From contig JAUMZW010000005.1 of assembly GCA_030527925.1 (NCBI GenBank), positions 1-64,000 of the forward strand: 64,000 nucleotides of DNA, given 5' to 3'. Below, in pieces: positions 49,890 through 59,500 of the stretch (its first letter is position 1; each line of letters opens with the position of its first letter). The translations under genes and the position numbers were made by a program. The notes below the pieces were generated by a model. It was not told the DNA's origin and searched no databases. It saw nothing but the letters and a program-made list of their open reading frames with translations. The DNA comes from Streptococcus sp. GTDB lineage: Bacteria; Bacillota; Bacilli; Lactobacillales; Streptococcaceae.

Positions 49890-51379
49890 TTAAATCTTTC
49901 CCTCCTTTTCAACAACCTTACCTTTTCTTAAAAATAGAGCTACTATAATTCCAATAAGAGCAAATGAAAACCCTAAGGCAAAGGAAACATGAAAACCATC
50001 TAAGCTAGCGTTTAACATTTTTTTAGCATACGAAATAGGATCTGCTGCTAATAAACTTTTTGCTGGTTTGTTGGTATTAATTATATTTTGTGTCACACTT
50101 GATAAAATTGCCACCACAATAGCTGATGCAATTTGTCTAACCGTATTATTAGCTGCTGTACCATGTGCTGCTTCTGAAGGCGGTAAGGCACTCATAGCAC
50201 TGGCAGTCAGTGGCATCATTACCATTGCAATTCCAAACATACGTACCGCATATAATAAAGTAATATAATGATCTACCGTATCAACTGTTAAAAAGACAAA
50301 TGGAATTGTCCCTAAAGCTAATATTGCAAAACCAACAATAGCTAAACGTCTTGAACCGACTCTATCATAAACCTTTCCAGATATTGGACTAACTAGTCCC
50401 ATCATTAAAGCTCCTGGTAGTAAAACAAGACCTGAATCCAAAGCTGTTAAGCCATGAACATTTTGAAGATAAAGAGGTAACATCATTTCAACCCCCATCA
50501 TTGCCATCATAGATAGAGCAATTGCAAGTGTTGTTAAGGAGAATTGTTTAATTTTAAAGACACGAATATCTAAAAATGGAACTTCCATCTTTAATTGACG
50601 CAATACAAATAAAGCAATAACAACTATTCCAATGATAATAGGTAAAATAACCTTTGTCATATCTGACCAGCCATGACTTGCAACATTGGTAAATCCCCAT
50701 AAAAATGACCCAAATCCAATAATAGATAAAACTAGAGATAATAAATCTAATTTAACATGACGATTAATAATAACGTCTTTAATAAGAAAGGGCGTTAACA
50801 CAAAAGCTAGTATTATAATACTACACGGTACCATAAAAATTGCTCTCCACGTTAAGTCCATTCCGAAGATTTCAAAATTTTGTTTTAGTATCCAACCTGC
50901 AAGTGTTGGACCAATTGCAGGGGCTAAACCGACAACTAAACCATTGAGTCCCATCGCTGCTCCACGTTGTTCAGCTGGGAAAATATTAACAATAACAACT
51001 TGCATTAATGGCATTGTAACGCCGACTGCACAAGCTTGTATAATTCTTCCAATTAAAAAATTGTCCAATTAGATGTTGGGGCTAAAATATCAAGAAGTAA
51101 GCCGCTGACCAACACCCCATAAGAAATAAAGTATAACCATTTTGTCGAAAAACGTGTCGCCAAAAAGGCTGAAACTGGAATCATAATGCCATTAGCTAAT
51201 AAAAAATAAGTTGTTGCTTGTTGAGCAGTAGCCAGACTAATATTAAAACTATCCATCAGAGTTGGAATAGCTGTCCCTAAACTGGTCTGATTTAACACAC
51301 CAGCAAATGTAGCAATCAGCAATAACGATACCAAAGCCGTACGATTGTAAGATTTTCCATGTATATCTTTACTTGACAT
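49890..51379 (-). pseudogene. DHA2-type MFS drug exporter, split by one-base frameshift
   Basis: Two adjoining frames make one 14-helix transporter of the EmrB/QacA type. 51379-51053 gives helices 1-3 (RTALVSLLLIATFAGVLNQT, then SNWTIF and a stop). The other frame, to 49890, continues FLIGRIIQACAVGVTMPLMQ, the motif with GRIIQ that directly follows in intact homologues. The break is at a six-base A run (51055-51060); one more base restores about 490 residues. Either the gene is newly inactivated, phase-variable, or the base count is a sequencing error. All surrounding genes are intact. Confidence 0.85.
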
Positions 51380-51400
51380 ATCACATCTCCATTCTATAAA

Positions 51401-51694
51401 TTAACACTTCTTGTTACGCCAAGGTGTTGAATACGAAAACCATAAATTAACACGTTTATCTGCTAATTTACTAAAAGGATATATATCCTTTCCTTCTTTG
51501 ATTAACATGTCCTCTAAATATTCCCTTATCATCCATACATGAGAAGGATTAGGTGAGGACATTTCTAGAACATCATTTATTTCCTTAGATGATAATTCTG
51601 TATCTGCTTCTATTTGTTTGACTGGATATCCTAATCGTTTAAAATTTTCTTGTAACTCTAATGCAGTTGCCTTCATTTCTCGAGCTGTTAACAT
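51401..51694 (-). CDS. DUF2316-family protein
   Basis: A 97-residue soluble protein (LTAREMKATALELQENFKRL, VLEMSSPNPSHVWMIREYLE) matching DUF2316, a small family with a helix-turn-helix-like core. It starts at ATG 51694 with GGAGG, sharing two bases with the end of the marR gene. In this cassette it probably acts with the MarR protein on the efflux gene. Confidence 0.82.
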   Translation of the reverse strand: MLTAREMKATALELQENFKRLGYPVKQIEADTELSSKEINDVLEMSSPNPSHVWMIREYLEDMLIKEGKDIYPFSKLADKRVNLWFSYSTPWRNKKC

Positions 51695-51695
51695 G

Positions 51696-52115
51696 TTATT
51701 CCTCCACAATCTTTTCTAATAAATCCATTAGTAAAATTCTCTCTTCATCATTTAAATTTTTTGTTAATTGTTCATCTAATTGTTGACCAATAACATACAT
51801 TTTTCCCTTTAATTCTCTACTCTTATCTGCTAAACCAATCACTTTACTTCTAGCATCCTTAGGATTTGGTTTTCGAATAATGAATCCTTTTTTTTGTAAA
51901 TTCTGCAGAATTCCTGTTACTGTTGGATTAGTCATTGAAAAATAAATTTCTAATTCACGTTGAGTAACGGTAAAATCAGAAAAATGGAAAAGATACTTTA
52001 GAATTTTTAATTGAGTACTTGTCATCTCATAATTCGATAAAATACGATTAGCAACTTTATCAAATTTTAAATTTGCACGTTTAATTAAGATTGAAATATT
52101 TTTATGATTAGGCAT
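51696..52115 (-). CDS. MarR-family regulator
   Basis: A 139-residue winged-helix protein: MTSTQLKILKYLFHFSDFTV, the recognition helix YFSMTNPTVTGILQNLQKKG, the wing RKPNPKDARSKVIGLADK and a dimerisation tail LNDEERILLMDLLEKI. First gene of the DUF2316-MFS-DUF4811 cassette, with a palindromic operator just upstream. Confidence 0.92.
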   Translation of the reverse strand: MPNHKNISILIKRANLKFDKVANRILSNYEMTSTQLKILKYLFHFSDFTVTQRELEIYFSMTNPTVTGILQNLQKKGFIIRKPNPKDARSKVIGLADKSRELKGKMYVIGQQLDEQLTKNLNDEERILLMDLLEKIVEE

Positions 52116-52130
52116 ATCCCCCTCACTTTC

Positions 52131-52165
52131 ATAGGAAACTATCTAATAATAACATAGCTTCCTAT
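52131..52165. promoter_or_regulatory. Palindromic operator upstream of marR
   Basis: ATAGGAAACTAT (52131-52142) and ATAGCTTCCTAT (52154-52165) are inverted, 11 of 12 bases matching, centres 23 bases apart. Its position 16 bases before marR suggests autoregulation. Confidence 0.65.
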
Positions 52166-52181
52166 ATAAATCAACCACTAC

Positions 52182-52239
52182 AAAAAAATATTTTTATACC
52201 TACAACTTTTAACTCCAGTAAGTATAAAAATATTTTTTT
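52182..52239 (-). terminator. Terminator of the OpuC-like operon
   Basis: Perfect 18-base arms (52182-52199 and 52222-52239, core ATATTTTTATAC) with T-runs on both strands, between the opu stop and the marR operator. Confidence 0.75.
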
Positions 52240-52251
52240 CATATTAATGTC

Positions 52252-52872
52252 TTAATCACATAGTTTCTCCAAAGCAAAAAGCATACTATTGATCCACAGA
52301 CTAATCAAAACCGTCAAAAGGATTCCCCAAGCCAACTCGTACTGGTTCATTGATCTAAGTCCTTCAAATAAGATAAGACCTAAACCACCTGCATTTACAA
52401 CTGAAGCAATTGTTGCAATTGCTACGATAGAAGTCGCTGCAAGACGAACTCCTGAAAATATTCCCTTTTTAGCTAAAGGTAATCTAACTTGTCTAAAGAT
52501 TTGAGCTTCAGTCATTCCCATCCCAAATGCAGCTTCAATGAGTTCTTCAGAAATGCTATCTAAACTTACTAAAAAACTTCTAACAAGGATATACTGGGCG
52601 TATAAAACTAAAACAGTAATAGCTGTGATTTTACCAAGACCCAGTAATGGAATCAATAAAGTAAATAAAGCAAAGCTAGGGATAGAATAAATAAGAGATA
52701 AGATATAAACTGAACTCTCTTTTATCCTAGGAAAGTTAACTAAAATGACAACCAAACCAAGGGAACAAACAATTGCTAAAAGTAAAGACACTCCAGACAA
52801 GACAAGGTGCTCAACAAAAGCTAAAATTAATTTACTTGAGAAGAGCCTAAAATACTCAATCATATTGTTCAC
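52252..52872 (-). CDS. Compatible-solute ABC transporter permease (OpuCB/OpuCD-like)
   Basis: A 206-residue membrane subunit with about five helices and the EAA loop ELIEAAFGMGMTEAQIFRQVRLPLA. SLIYSIPSFALFTLLIPLLGLG and NAGGLGLILFEGLRS are typical of quaternary-amine transporters. Last of four genes; it overlaps the ATPase gene by 17 bases. Confidence 0.9.
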   Translation of the reverse strand: MNNMIEYFRLFSSKLILAFVEHLVLSGVSLLLAIVCSLGLVVILVNFPRIKESSVYILSLIYSIPSFALFTLLIPLLGLGKITAITVLVLYAQYILVRSFLVSLDSISEELIEAAFGMGMTEAQIFRQVRLPLAKKGIFSGVRLAATSIVAIATIASVVNAGGLGLILFEGLRSMNQYELAWGILLTVLISLWINSMLFALEKLCD

Positions 52873-53623
52873 CCCAAAAACTTTCCTCTTCTTTAACTGT
52901 CTTAATCAATCGTTTAACAAATTCTGTTTCTGGTTTCTTAATAATAGCTCTTGGAGTATCGAATTGGCAAATTTTTCCACTATCCATCACCATCACACGA
53001 TTACCCAGTTTAAAAGCCTCTTGAATATCATGAGTGATAAAAATAAAGGTTTTTTCTGGATACTTCTTATGAATAGCTAACAACTCTTCTTGTAAATCAT
53101 AGCGGGTAATTGCATCAATCGCTCCAAAAGGCTCATCAAACAACATCACATCAGGATCAGCTGCTAATGCTCTTGCAACTCCTATACGTTGTTGTTGCCC
53201 TCCAGATAAGGTCAATGGAAAACGTCCCGCATAGTCGTCATAAGGTAAGTGAATTAAATCTAATAGCTCTTTAACGCGTTTTTTTGTTTTTTCGTTCTCC
53301 CACTTCAATAATCTAGGTACAAGACTTATGTTTTCTTCTACTGTCATATGGGGAAATAGGGCTATCTGTTGTACAACATATCCAATATGACGTCGAAGTT
53401 CAACAGGATTATATGTTTCAATTTCTTGTCCTTTGAAAAAAATACTACCTGAATCTGGAAATATCAAACGATTAATCATTTTTAATGTTGTTGTTTTACC
53501 TGAACCAGATGTCCCTAAAATAGTAATAAATTCGCCTTTATTGATTGTAAAACTACTATCTTTTAAAACAGTCTCAGACCCAAAATTTTTATTCACTTTA
53601 GAAAATTCAATTATTTTTTCCAT
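52856..53623 (-). CDS. Compatible-solute ABC transporter ATP-binding protein (OpuCA-like)
   Basis: A 255-residue ATPase: Walker A GTSGSGKTT, KMINRLIFPDSG, VVQQIALFPHMTV, signature LSGGQQQR, Walker B DVMLFDEPFGAID and switch FITHDIQEAFKLG. It lacks the CBS domains that add about 120 residues to OpuCA, so osmotic gating through CBS is not expected. Overlaps the binding-protein gene. Confidence 0.92.
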   Translation of the reverse strand: MEKIIEFSKVNKNFGSETVLKDSSFTINKGEFITILGTSGSGKTTTLKMINRLIFPDSGSIFFKGQEIETYNPVELRRHIGYVVQQIALFPHMTVEENISLVPRLLKWENEKTKKRVKELLDLIHLPYDDYAGRFPLTLSGGQQQRIGVARALAADPDVMLFDEPFGAIDAITRYDLQEELLAIHKKYPEKTFIFITHDIQEAFKLGNRVMVMDSGKICQFDTPRAIIKKPETEFVKRLIKTVKEEESFWGEQYD

Positions 53624-54554
53624 TTGTTTTTCCTTCTAATGATAAACGTGTATAAAATTCCTTAGCAACCTTTTTATAGTCTTTTCCTTCCACATCAACT
53701 TGAGCATTTAAACGAGTCATAGTCTTAGTATCCAAAGCCTCTGTTACTTTCTTTAAAGCTTTTTCTAAATTGGGATACTGTTGGAGAGTTTTATCTGAAA
53801 CAATTGGAGCCAGATTATACGGTGGCCAAAACAACTTATCATCTCTTAAAAGCGTAAACATCTCAGTCTTCACAAGTTGACCTTCTGTAGTATAAGCGGG
53901 TGTAACATCTGCTTGATTCGATTCTAATATTCGATACTTCAAACTATTATCATATATAGTTGAGGAAGACCAGTTAAATTCACCATAAACTTTTTTTATA
54001 CCTGCCAAACCATCCTCTCGCTTATCAAATTCACCTTGAGAGGCAAATCTCAGTTTTCCAGCATGCTTTTGTAAATCACTAATGTTATGTATCTTATATT
54101 TCTTAGCTAAATCAGTTCTTATCACCAAACCTTGACCATCATTTGCACTAGAATAAGGTAACCAGGTCACGTGGAAATGTTTAGCATAACCTTCCTTGAC
54201 TTTTTCATACACCTTATCAGGATTAGTCTCCATTTTTTCTTTTAATATTGATAAGAGTCCTGTTCCAGTATATTCAGGATACATATTGATTTCGCCTTTG
54301 ATTAGTGCTGTATGAATCAAAGAACTTGACAAATTCTGTACACGTTTTACTTGATATCCATTTTCCTCTAATGAGAGAGCATATAATTCAGATACGATTA
54401 AATTTTCTGTAAAATCTTTTGACCCAATCTTAATGGGCTGGCTATGTTTATAAGCTACCTTATCTGATAAATTACTTGAGTAACAAACTAAACTTATTAA
54501 AACTAAAGCTGAAAATATTAGATAAGTCAAAGCTATAATCCTTTTATGAGACAC
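53607..54554 (-). CDS. Glycine-betaine/carnitine/choline-binding protein (OpuCC-like)
   Basis: A binding protein of the OpuAC/OpuCC type: IKIGSKDFTENLIVSELYAL, INMYPEYTGTGL, and VTPAYTTEGQLVKTEMFTLLRD. The N-terminus has one hydrophobic segment (IIALTYLIFSALVLISLVCY) whose cysteine lacks a good lipobox, so it may be a membrane-anchored protein. I prefer GTG 54554 as start (AAAGG eight bases upstream); the frame is open to 54584 within the permease gene. Whether the ligand is betaine, choline or carnitine is not decided. Confidence 0.87.
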   Translation of the reverse strand: MSHKRIIALTYLIFSALVLISLVCYSSNLSDKVAYKHSQPIKIGSKDFTENLIVSELYALSLEENGYQVKRVQNLSSSLIHTALIKGEINMYPEYTGTGLLSILKEKMETNPDKVYEKVKEGYAKHFHVTWLPYSSANDGQGLVIRTDLAKKYKIHNISDLQKHAGKLRFASQGEFDKREDGLAGIKKVYGEFNWSSSTIYDNSLKYRILESNQADVTPAYTTEGQLVKTEMFTLLRDDKLFWPPYNLAPIVSDKTLQQYPNLEKALKKVTEALDTKTMTRLNAQVDVEGKDYKKVAKEFYTRLSLEGKTNGKNN

Positions 54555-55191
54555 GTTTTTGCACCTTTCTAATAACATAATCAAAAATCAGCATTACAAA
54601 CAAAGATAAGGTAGCCACACTAACCCCACCAATAACCAATAAATCAAATCGATACAATCCAAGACCTGTAAAAATTAAACTCCCTAAACCACCGGCTCCA
54701 ATATAAGTTGCCAAAGTTGCACTAGCTATGATTTCAATTAATGCGATTTTAACACCATTTAACACATATGGTAGAGATAAAGGCAAGATAACTTGATAAA
54801 ACATTTGCCAATTAGACATCCCTAAACCCTTAGCTACTTCCAAAAAAGCATCATCAATACTTGAAAAACCAGTAACTGTATTTAACAAGATAGGAGGTAA
54901 GCCCAAGATAACCAAGGCAATAATCGCAGGTAAATTCCCAACCCCTATAAATGGGATTAAAATAAATAAGAGACCTAAACTTGGAATTACTCTAAGACTT
55001 TGAATAAAAACCTGTGACAAATACCTCATAAAATCTTTCTTATAACTTAATAAAGCTAAAGGAAAAGCAATAAGAAAGGCTATTACTAAAGAAATCACAC
55101 TCAAACCAAGATGCTGCAATAATGCCAACCAATATTCTGCACTATTTGTTTGAAAATAATTTACCAACTGTTGGAACATTTTTTTCACCAT
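54544..55191 (-). CDS. Compatible-solute ABC transporter permease
   Basis: A 215-residue permease (YLALLQHLG-like WLALLQHLGLSVISLVIAF, RVIPSLGLLFILIPFIGVG, EVAKGLGMSNWQMFYQVILPLS, IGAGGLGSLIFTGLGLY). First gene of the operon, behind a near-consensus promoter. The start could be 55191 or the inner ATG at 55179, which has a better ribosome site (GGTGA). Confidence 0.9.
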   Translation of the reverse strand: MVKKMFQQLVNYFQTNSAEYWLALLQHLGLSVISLVIAFLIAFPLALLSYKKDFMRYLSQVFIQSLRVIPSLGLLFILIPFIGVGNLPAIIALVILGLPPILLNTVTGFSSIDDAFLEVAKGLGMSNWQMFYQVILPLSLPYVLNGVKIALIEIIASATLATYIGAGGLGSLIFTGLGLYRFDLLVIGGVSVATLSLFVMLIFDYVIRKVQKRVS

Positions 55192-55223
55192 TCATAATCA
55201 ATATTTTAATTTAATATATACAT

Positions 55224-55252
55224 ATTATAACGAGATTACAAATTGAAGTCAA
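55224..55252 (-). promoter_or_regulatory. Promoter of the OpuC-like operon
   Basis: A -35 TTGACT (55247-55252), 17 bases and a -10 TATAAT (55224-55229) on the minus strand. Confidence 0.78.
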
Positions 55253-55343
55253 ATGAATGAATTACTAAACATTAGAAACTAAAAGAGAAAAATGCCTGTA
55301 AACAAGTATTTCTAGATCCTATTAACTAATATCTTAAGTTTAC

Positions 55344-55372
55344 TTTACGAAAATTTAAGTTTTTTATATAAT
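55344..55372 (+). promoter_or_regulatory. Promoter of the acid phosphatase gene
   Basis: A weak -35 TTTACG (55344-55349), 17 bases and a -10 TATAAT (55367-55372), just before AGGAGG and the ATG. Confidence 0.55.
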
Positions 55373-55390
55373 AAATTTAGGAGGAAAACA

Positions 55391-56122
55391 ATGAAAAAAT
55401 TAGTTTTAAGCAGCATCTTAATCGTTGGTCTATGGTCAGCTACTACAACATCTGTTGAAGCAAGTGGTCCAAAAGTTCCCTATACACAAGACGGGATTAC
55501 TGCTTTATCAAATGAAGCATCTGTGAATATGATTTCAATTGATGATATCAAACAATCCCTCGAAGGAAAAGAACCTATTACTGTAAGTTTTGATATTGAC
55601 GACACCCTACTCTTTAGCAGTCAGTATTTCCAATACGGTAAAAACTATATGACGCCTGGAAGTTTTGATTTTTTACATCAGCAAAAATTCTGGGATTATG
55701 TTGCTAAACAAGGTGACCAAGATTCTATTCCAAAAGAATATGCAAAAAAATTGATTGCAATGCATCAAGAAAGAGGAGATAAAATCGTTTTTATTACAGG
55801 TAGAACGAGAGGATCAATGTATAAAAAAGGTGAAGTTGATAAAACTGCAAAAGCGTTAGCAAAAGATTTTGATCTAAAAAAACCAATTGCGATTACTTAT
55901 ACTGAAGATAAAGCAGTAGAGCCTTATAAATACGATAAATCTTATTATATTAAGAAAAACAACTCACAAATCCATTACGGTGACAGTGATGATGATATTC
56001 ATGCAGCTCAAGAAGCAGGTGCAAGACCAATCCGCATTCTAAGAGCACCTAACTCAACTAACCTACCTTTACCACAAGCAGGTGGTTATGGTGAAGAAGT
56101 CTTAGAAAATTCAGCATATTAA
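55391..56122 (+). CDS. Secreted class B acid phosphatase (AphA-like)
   Basis: A 243-residue exported HAD-superfamily phosphatase. A signal peptide (KKLVLSSILIVGLWSATTTS, cut near VEA) precedes the catalytic domain. Motif I is FDIDDTLLFSSQYFQYG, motif II is FITGRTRGS and motif IV is HYGDSDDDIHAAQEAGA, all with their aspartates. Class B enzymes strip phosphate from nucleotides and organic phosphomonoesters outside the membrane, so it probably supplies nucleosides. The C-terminus has no anchor. Single gene with its own promoter and terminator. Confidence 0.9.
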   Translation: MKKLVLSSILIVGLWSATTTSVEASGPKVPYTQDGITALSNEASVNMISIDDIKQSLEGKEPITVSFDIDDTLLFSSQYFQYGKNYMTPGSFDFLHQQKFWDYVAKQGDQDSIPKEYAKKLIAMHQERGDKIVFITGRTRGSMYKKGEVDKTAKALAKDFDLKKPIAITYTEDKAVEPYKYDKSYYIKKNNSQIHYGDSDDDIHAAQEAGARPIRILRAPNSTNLPLPQAGGYGEEVLENSAY

Positions 56123-56137
56123 AATTTACAATCCATA

Positions 56138-56184
56138 AAAAATAGATGAGTTAAAGATGTAATCTTTTTATCTCATCTATTTTT
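56138..56184 (+). terminator. Terminator of the acid phosphatase gene
   Basis: AAAAATAGATGAG (56138-56150) pairs with CTCATCTATTTTT (56172-56184); an inner AAAGAT/ATCTTT helix extends it. Confidence 0.85.
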
Positions 56185-56243
56185 ATAGTTTAACCCATCA
56201 TAAAATATAACTTATTAGAAAACTCATCATTTCTTTTTTTAAA

Positions 56244-56480
56244 CTATGATAGATTTATCAAAAGTACAAAAACACTTTGGAAATTATACGACTTTTTGAA
56301 TTCAAAAATAATCCCATACGACTTATTATGAAAAGTGACTAAATCATCATTCGAAAGCAACATATAAGACAATCTTATAATATCAAAAATTTGATTTAAA
56401 TAAAAAGATATCCGTTGAATAATGTTCCTCAACGAGCTATATTTACTAGAGTCTTCTAAACTCTTGGCATCATCTTCCAA
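56244..56480 (-). pseudogene. Unrecognised 79-codon open frame, probably a remnant
   Basis: An open stretch without ATG or ribosome site (begins at TTG), reading EDDAKSLEDSSKYSSLRNII and then QRISFYLNQIFDIIRLSYML. The amphipathic, leucine/isoleucine-rich pattern looks protein-like. It lies downstream of the GH16 terminator with no promoter. I do not recognise it; it may be the C-terminal scrap of a lost gene or chance. Confidence 0.2.
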
Positions 56481-56508
56481 AGTTATCGCATTTCAATGTT
56501 GTCTTTTC

Positions 56509-56544
56509 AAAAAAACAGATTACCTTTCGGTAATCTGATTTTTT
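56509..56544 (-). terminator. Terminator of the GH16 gene
   Basis: CAGATTACC and GGTAATCTG with a four-base loop and seven Ts on the minus strand. Confidence 0.9.
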
Positions 56545-59500
56545 CTATCCTCTACGACGTTTCTTAGAAACCATTCCTAATCCTAATAAACTCATTCCAA
56601 CAAAGAATAAACTACTTCCTTCTTCCCCAGTATTTGGTAAGGAATCGCTGCTATGATAACGTTCCATTCTACTATATATTGGCATCTCAACTTCTGTACT
56701 TACCCCTTTATCTTGTCTCATTGATTCCTTAGAATCTTTGGAAGGGGTGATTTCCTTACCTAGTTGCGAAGGTAAGAAGGAGCTTTGGTAGGAGTGAGTA
56801 TTGGTTGAGATTGTTCCATCAGTACCTGCTAAAACTTCTCTACTTCCTACCTCTACAACCTCATCTACTGCTTCCTTAGTGACAAGTGATGGTAAGTCTT
56901 GACTTGAGATTACATTGTCTCCAACCTTAACTACTTCTTTTACCAATAAACGTTCACCTAACTCACCTTTTACTTGAACATAACGCTCTCCTTTTGGTAA
57001 GTTGGGATTGACTTGCTCAATAGTCTTATAAGCTATTGATTCACGACTTAGGACTAGCTCTGGTTTGTTTACATAGACTGCTTTTGCTCCCCCAGTCGGA
57101 GTGACTTGTGAAACTACTTCTTGTGTACCAACTTCTACAACCTCATCTACCGCTTCCTTAGTGACAAGTGATGGTAAATCTTGACTTGAGATTACATTGT
57201 CTCCAACCTTAACTACTTCTTTTAACAATAAACGTTCACCTAACTCACCTTTTACTTGAACATAACGCTCTCCTTTTGGTAAGTTGGGATTGACTTGCTC
57301 AATAGTCTTATAAGCTATTGATTCACGACTTAGGACTAGCTCTGGTTTGTTTACATAGACTGCTTTTGCTCCCTCAGTCGGAGTGACTTGTGATACCGGA
57401 AGTCCAATAACAGGTAAGTTTATATACACCTTTCTACGTTTTTGAAAATCAGTTTTATTATCATTAGGATTAATAAATATTGCTTTATAAGTATTATCCT
57501 CTGTAAAAATTTGCTCAGGATTCTCCCAGAAAAATCCATCTGGTAAATTTACCTGGCTTAATTTATCACCTATATGAGCTGATAATGTATTTGGAAGTAC
57601 TGTTAAAAGTACCGATTTTCTGGTAACTCGTTGTGTAGGAGATAAATTTTCACTCAACTTATCACCTAAAGGTATTGCACTATAATATAAATTATAAACA
57701 CCAGGCTTTAACTCAGATAATTTATTTTTTTCAGATGAATTCAAGATAATGTTTTTAACCTCATTTCGCCCATCAGATGCACCTGAATTGATAAACATAT
57801 ATTCATTATCTATTGAAAATTCTACATGATGTTCGTTCGAGTTAGTTTTTACCCCATCTAATAAATCTGGTATTGTTCCCTCTACAAATGTAACATCCTT
57901 TATTCCTTCAATACTAGGTTGTTGCTTATAATAATCTTCCATTTGAGTTTTTTGTTCATCAGATTGTAACCAGCGAACCCAATCAATCTTAAATTCTGTA
58001 CCATCTTTTGCAAGAAAGTCACCAGCATCACCAGACCAATTTCCTCCAGCTGCTAAATTGAACTGAATATAGTGTGGTCGATTAAATGCCAATTTAATAG
58101 CTTCTCTCCGTCCCTTATCTAATTTATCAAATTCTATACTACGAAAAACAACATCATCTACATACCATTCCAATTTATCTTTTGTCCAATTAATTCCAAA
58201 AATGTGGTATTTATCATAAAAATCTTCTGATAATGTTAAATTTCCTCCAACACGTGTTGGAGCATAAGTTCCATCTTTATCACCATCTTTTGATTTTGAA
58301 TAATAAAAATGTGGAGTACCATATGAGATACGATTACTGTTACCGTAATGGCCTTGTTCACCCATCTCTGTTCGTTGATTTGTCGGTGAACCAACCAATT
58401 CCATAATATCAATTTCCCCAGTAGACGGCCAACCATATCCTTGTTTACCATCTATTCGACCATCAATAGGAAAGTCAGCTCCTAATGTCCAAAAGGCAGG
58501 GAATACTCCCTTTCCTTTAGGAAGTTTAGCTTTAGCTTCAATACGTCCATACAAAAATTCTTTCTTTCCATGAGTTCTAACACTTCCAGAATTATATTTT
58601 ACAAGGCGAGCATTATTTCCTAATCTTTCAGTGTTTCTATATTGATCTTCTTTAGGACGGTCAGTTACTTTTAAAACAAGATTCCCATCTTTTAGTGAAA
58701 TATTATCGGAACTACTACTATAATGCTCTTGCTCGTTACCTCTAATATTACCTAATTCATAGCCCCAAACATTTTGATCAAGTACTTTCCCACTAAAATT
58801 ATCTTGCCATACAATACTATATTTTGTGTTATCAGTAACTTTTAAATTGTCAAGATATACATTTGTATTAATTGTACTCTCACTATTGGGATTTTCATCC
58901 CATTTTATTAAACCTAAACTTGTTTTGTTATCTACTGCTACAAAAGAAATACTTTGTCTAGACCATTTCCCTATGGAATCTTTCATTTCCTCAACAGATT
59001 TACCCCCAGGTATAGTAACTTGGCTACCATTTTGAGAAATTGATTTAATATCAAAAAAAGCACCTGAAGGAACTACTCCATCTGGAACTGCAATATAAAC
59101 ATCTGCAGTAGCAGTATATGATTTACCTTTTTCAGTATTTATATCAAACAATAAAAAATCATTGGTGGTACTATCTTTTGTTTTAGCAACAATATCCCCC
59201 TCTATATTTAAAAAATAGTTTCCTTTATCCTTATCTCTATGTCTAATGGTGTTAGGATTACTTGAGACATAATCATTGGAATTAAAACTTGAATTTGATA
59301 CTAAATTTAAATCTAAAATTGGATCACTCTCTGTAGGAGAATCTGGATTATTGATGTCAGGACTACTTTCAGATGTATGATTATCTATTTGATTAGTAGT
59401 TAATGAATTACTAGTTTCGTCAATTAATGATTCAGAATGTGAAGAAATAGTTTCATCTGCAAAGACAGACTGGGTTACTAAAAAAGAAGAGGCGATTAAA

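Noticed and set aside
51053-51379. 108-residue frame considered as an independent small membrane protein
   Set aside because: It ends at the exact point where the next frame continues the same MFS transporter; a frameshift explains both.
56244-56480. Considered as a genuine regulator gene beside the GH16 locus
   Set aside because: No ATG, no ribosome site and no recognisable DNA-binding motif; kept only as a low-confidence remnant.
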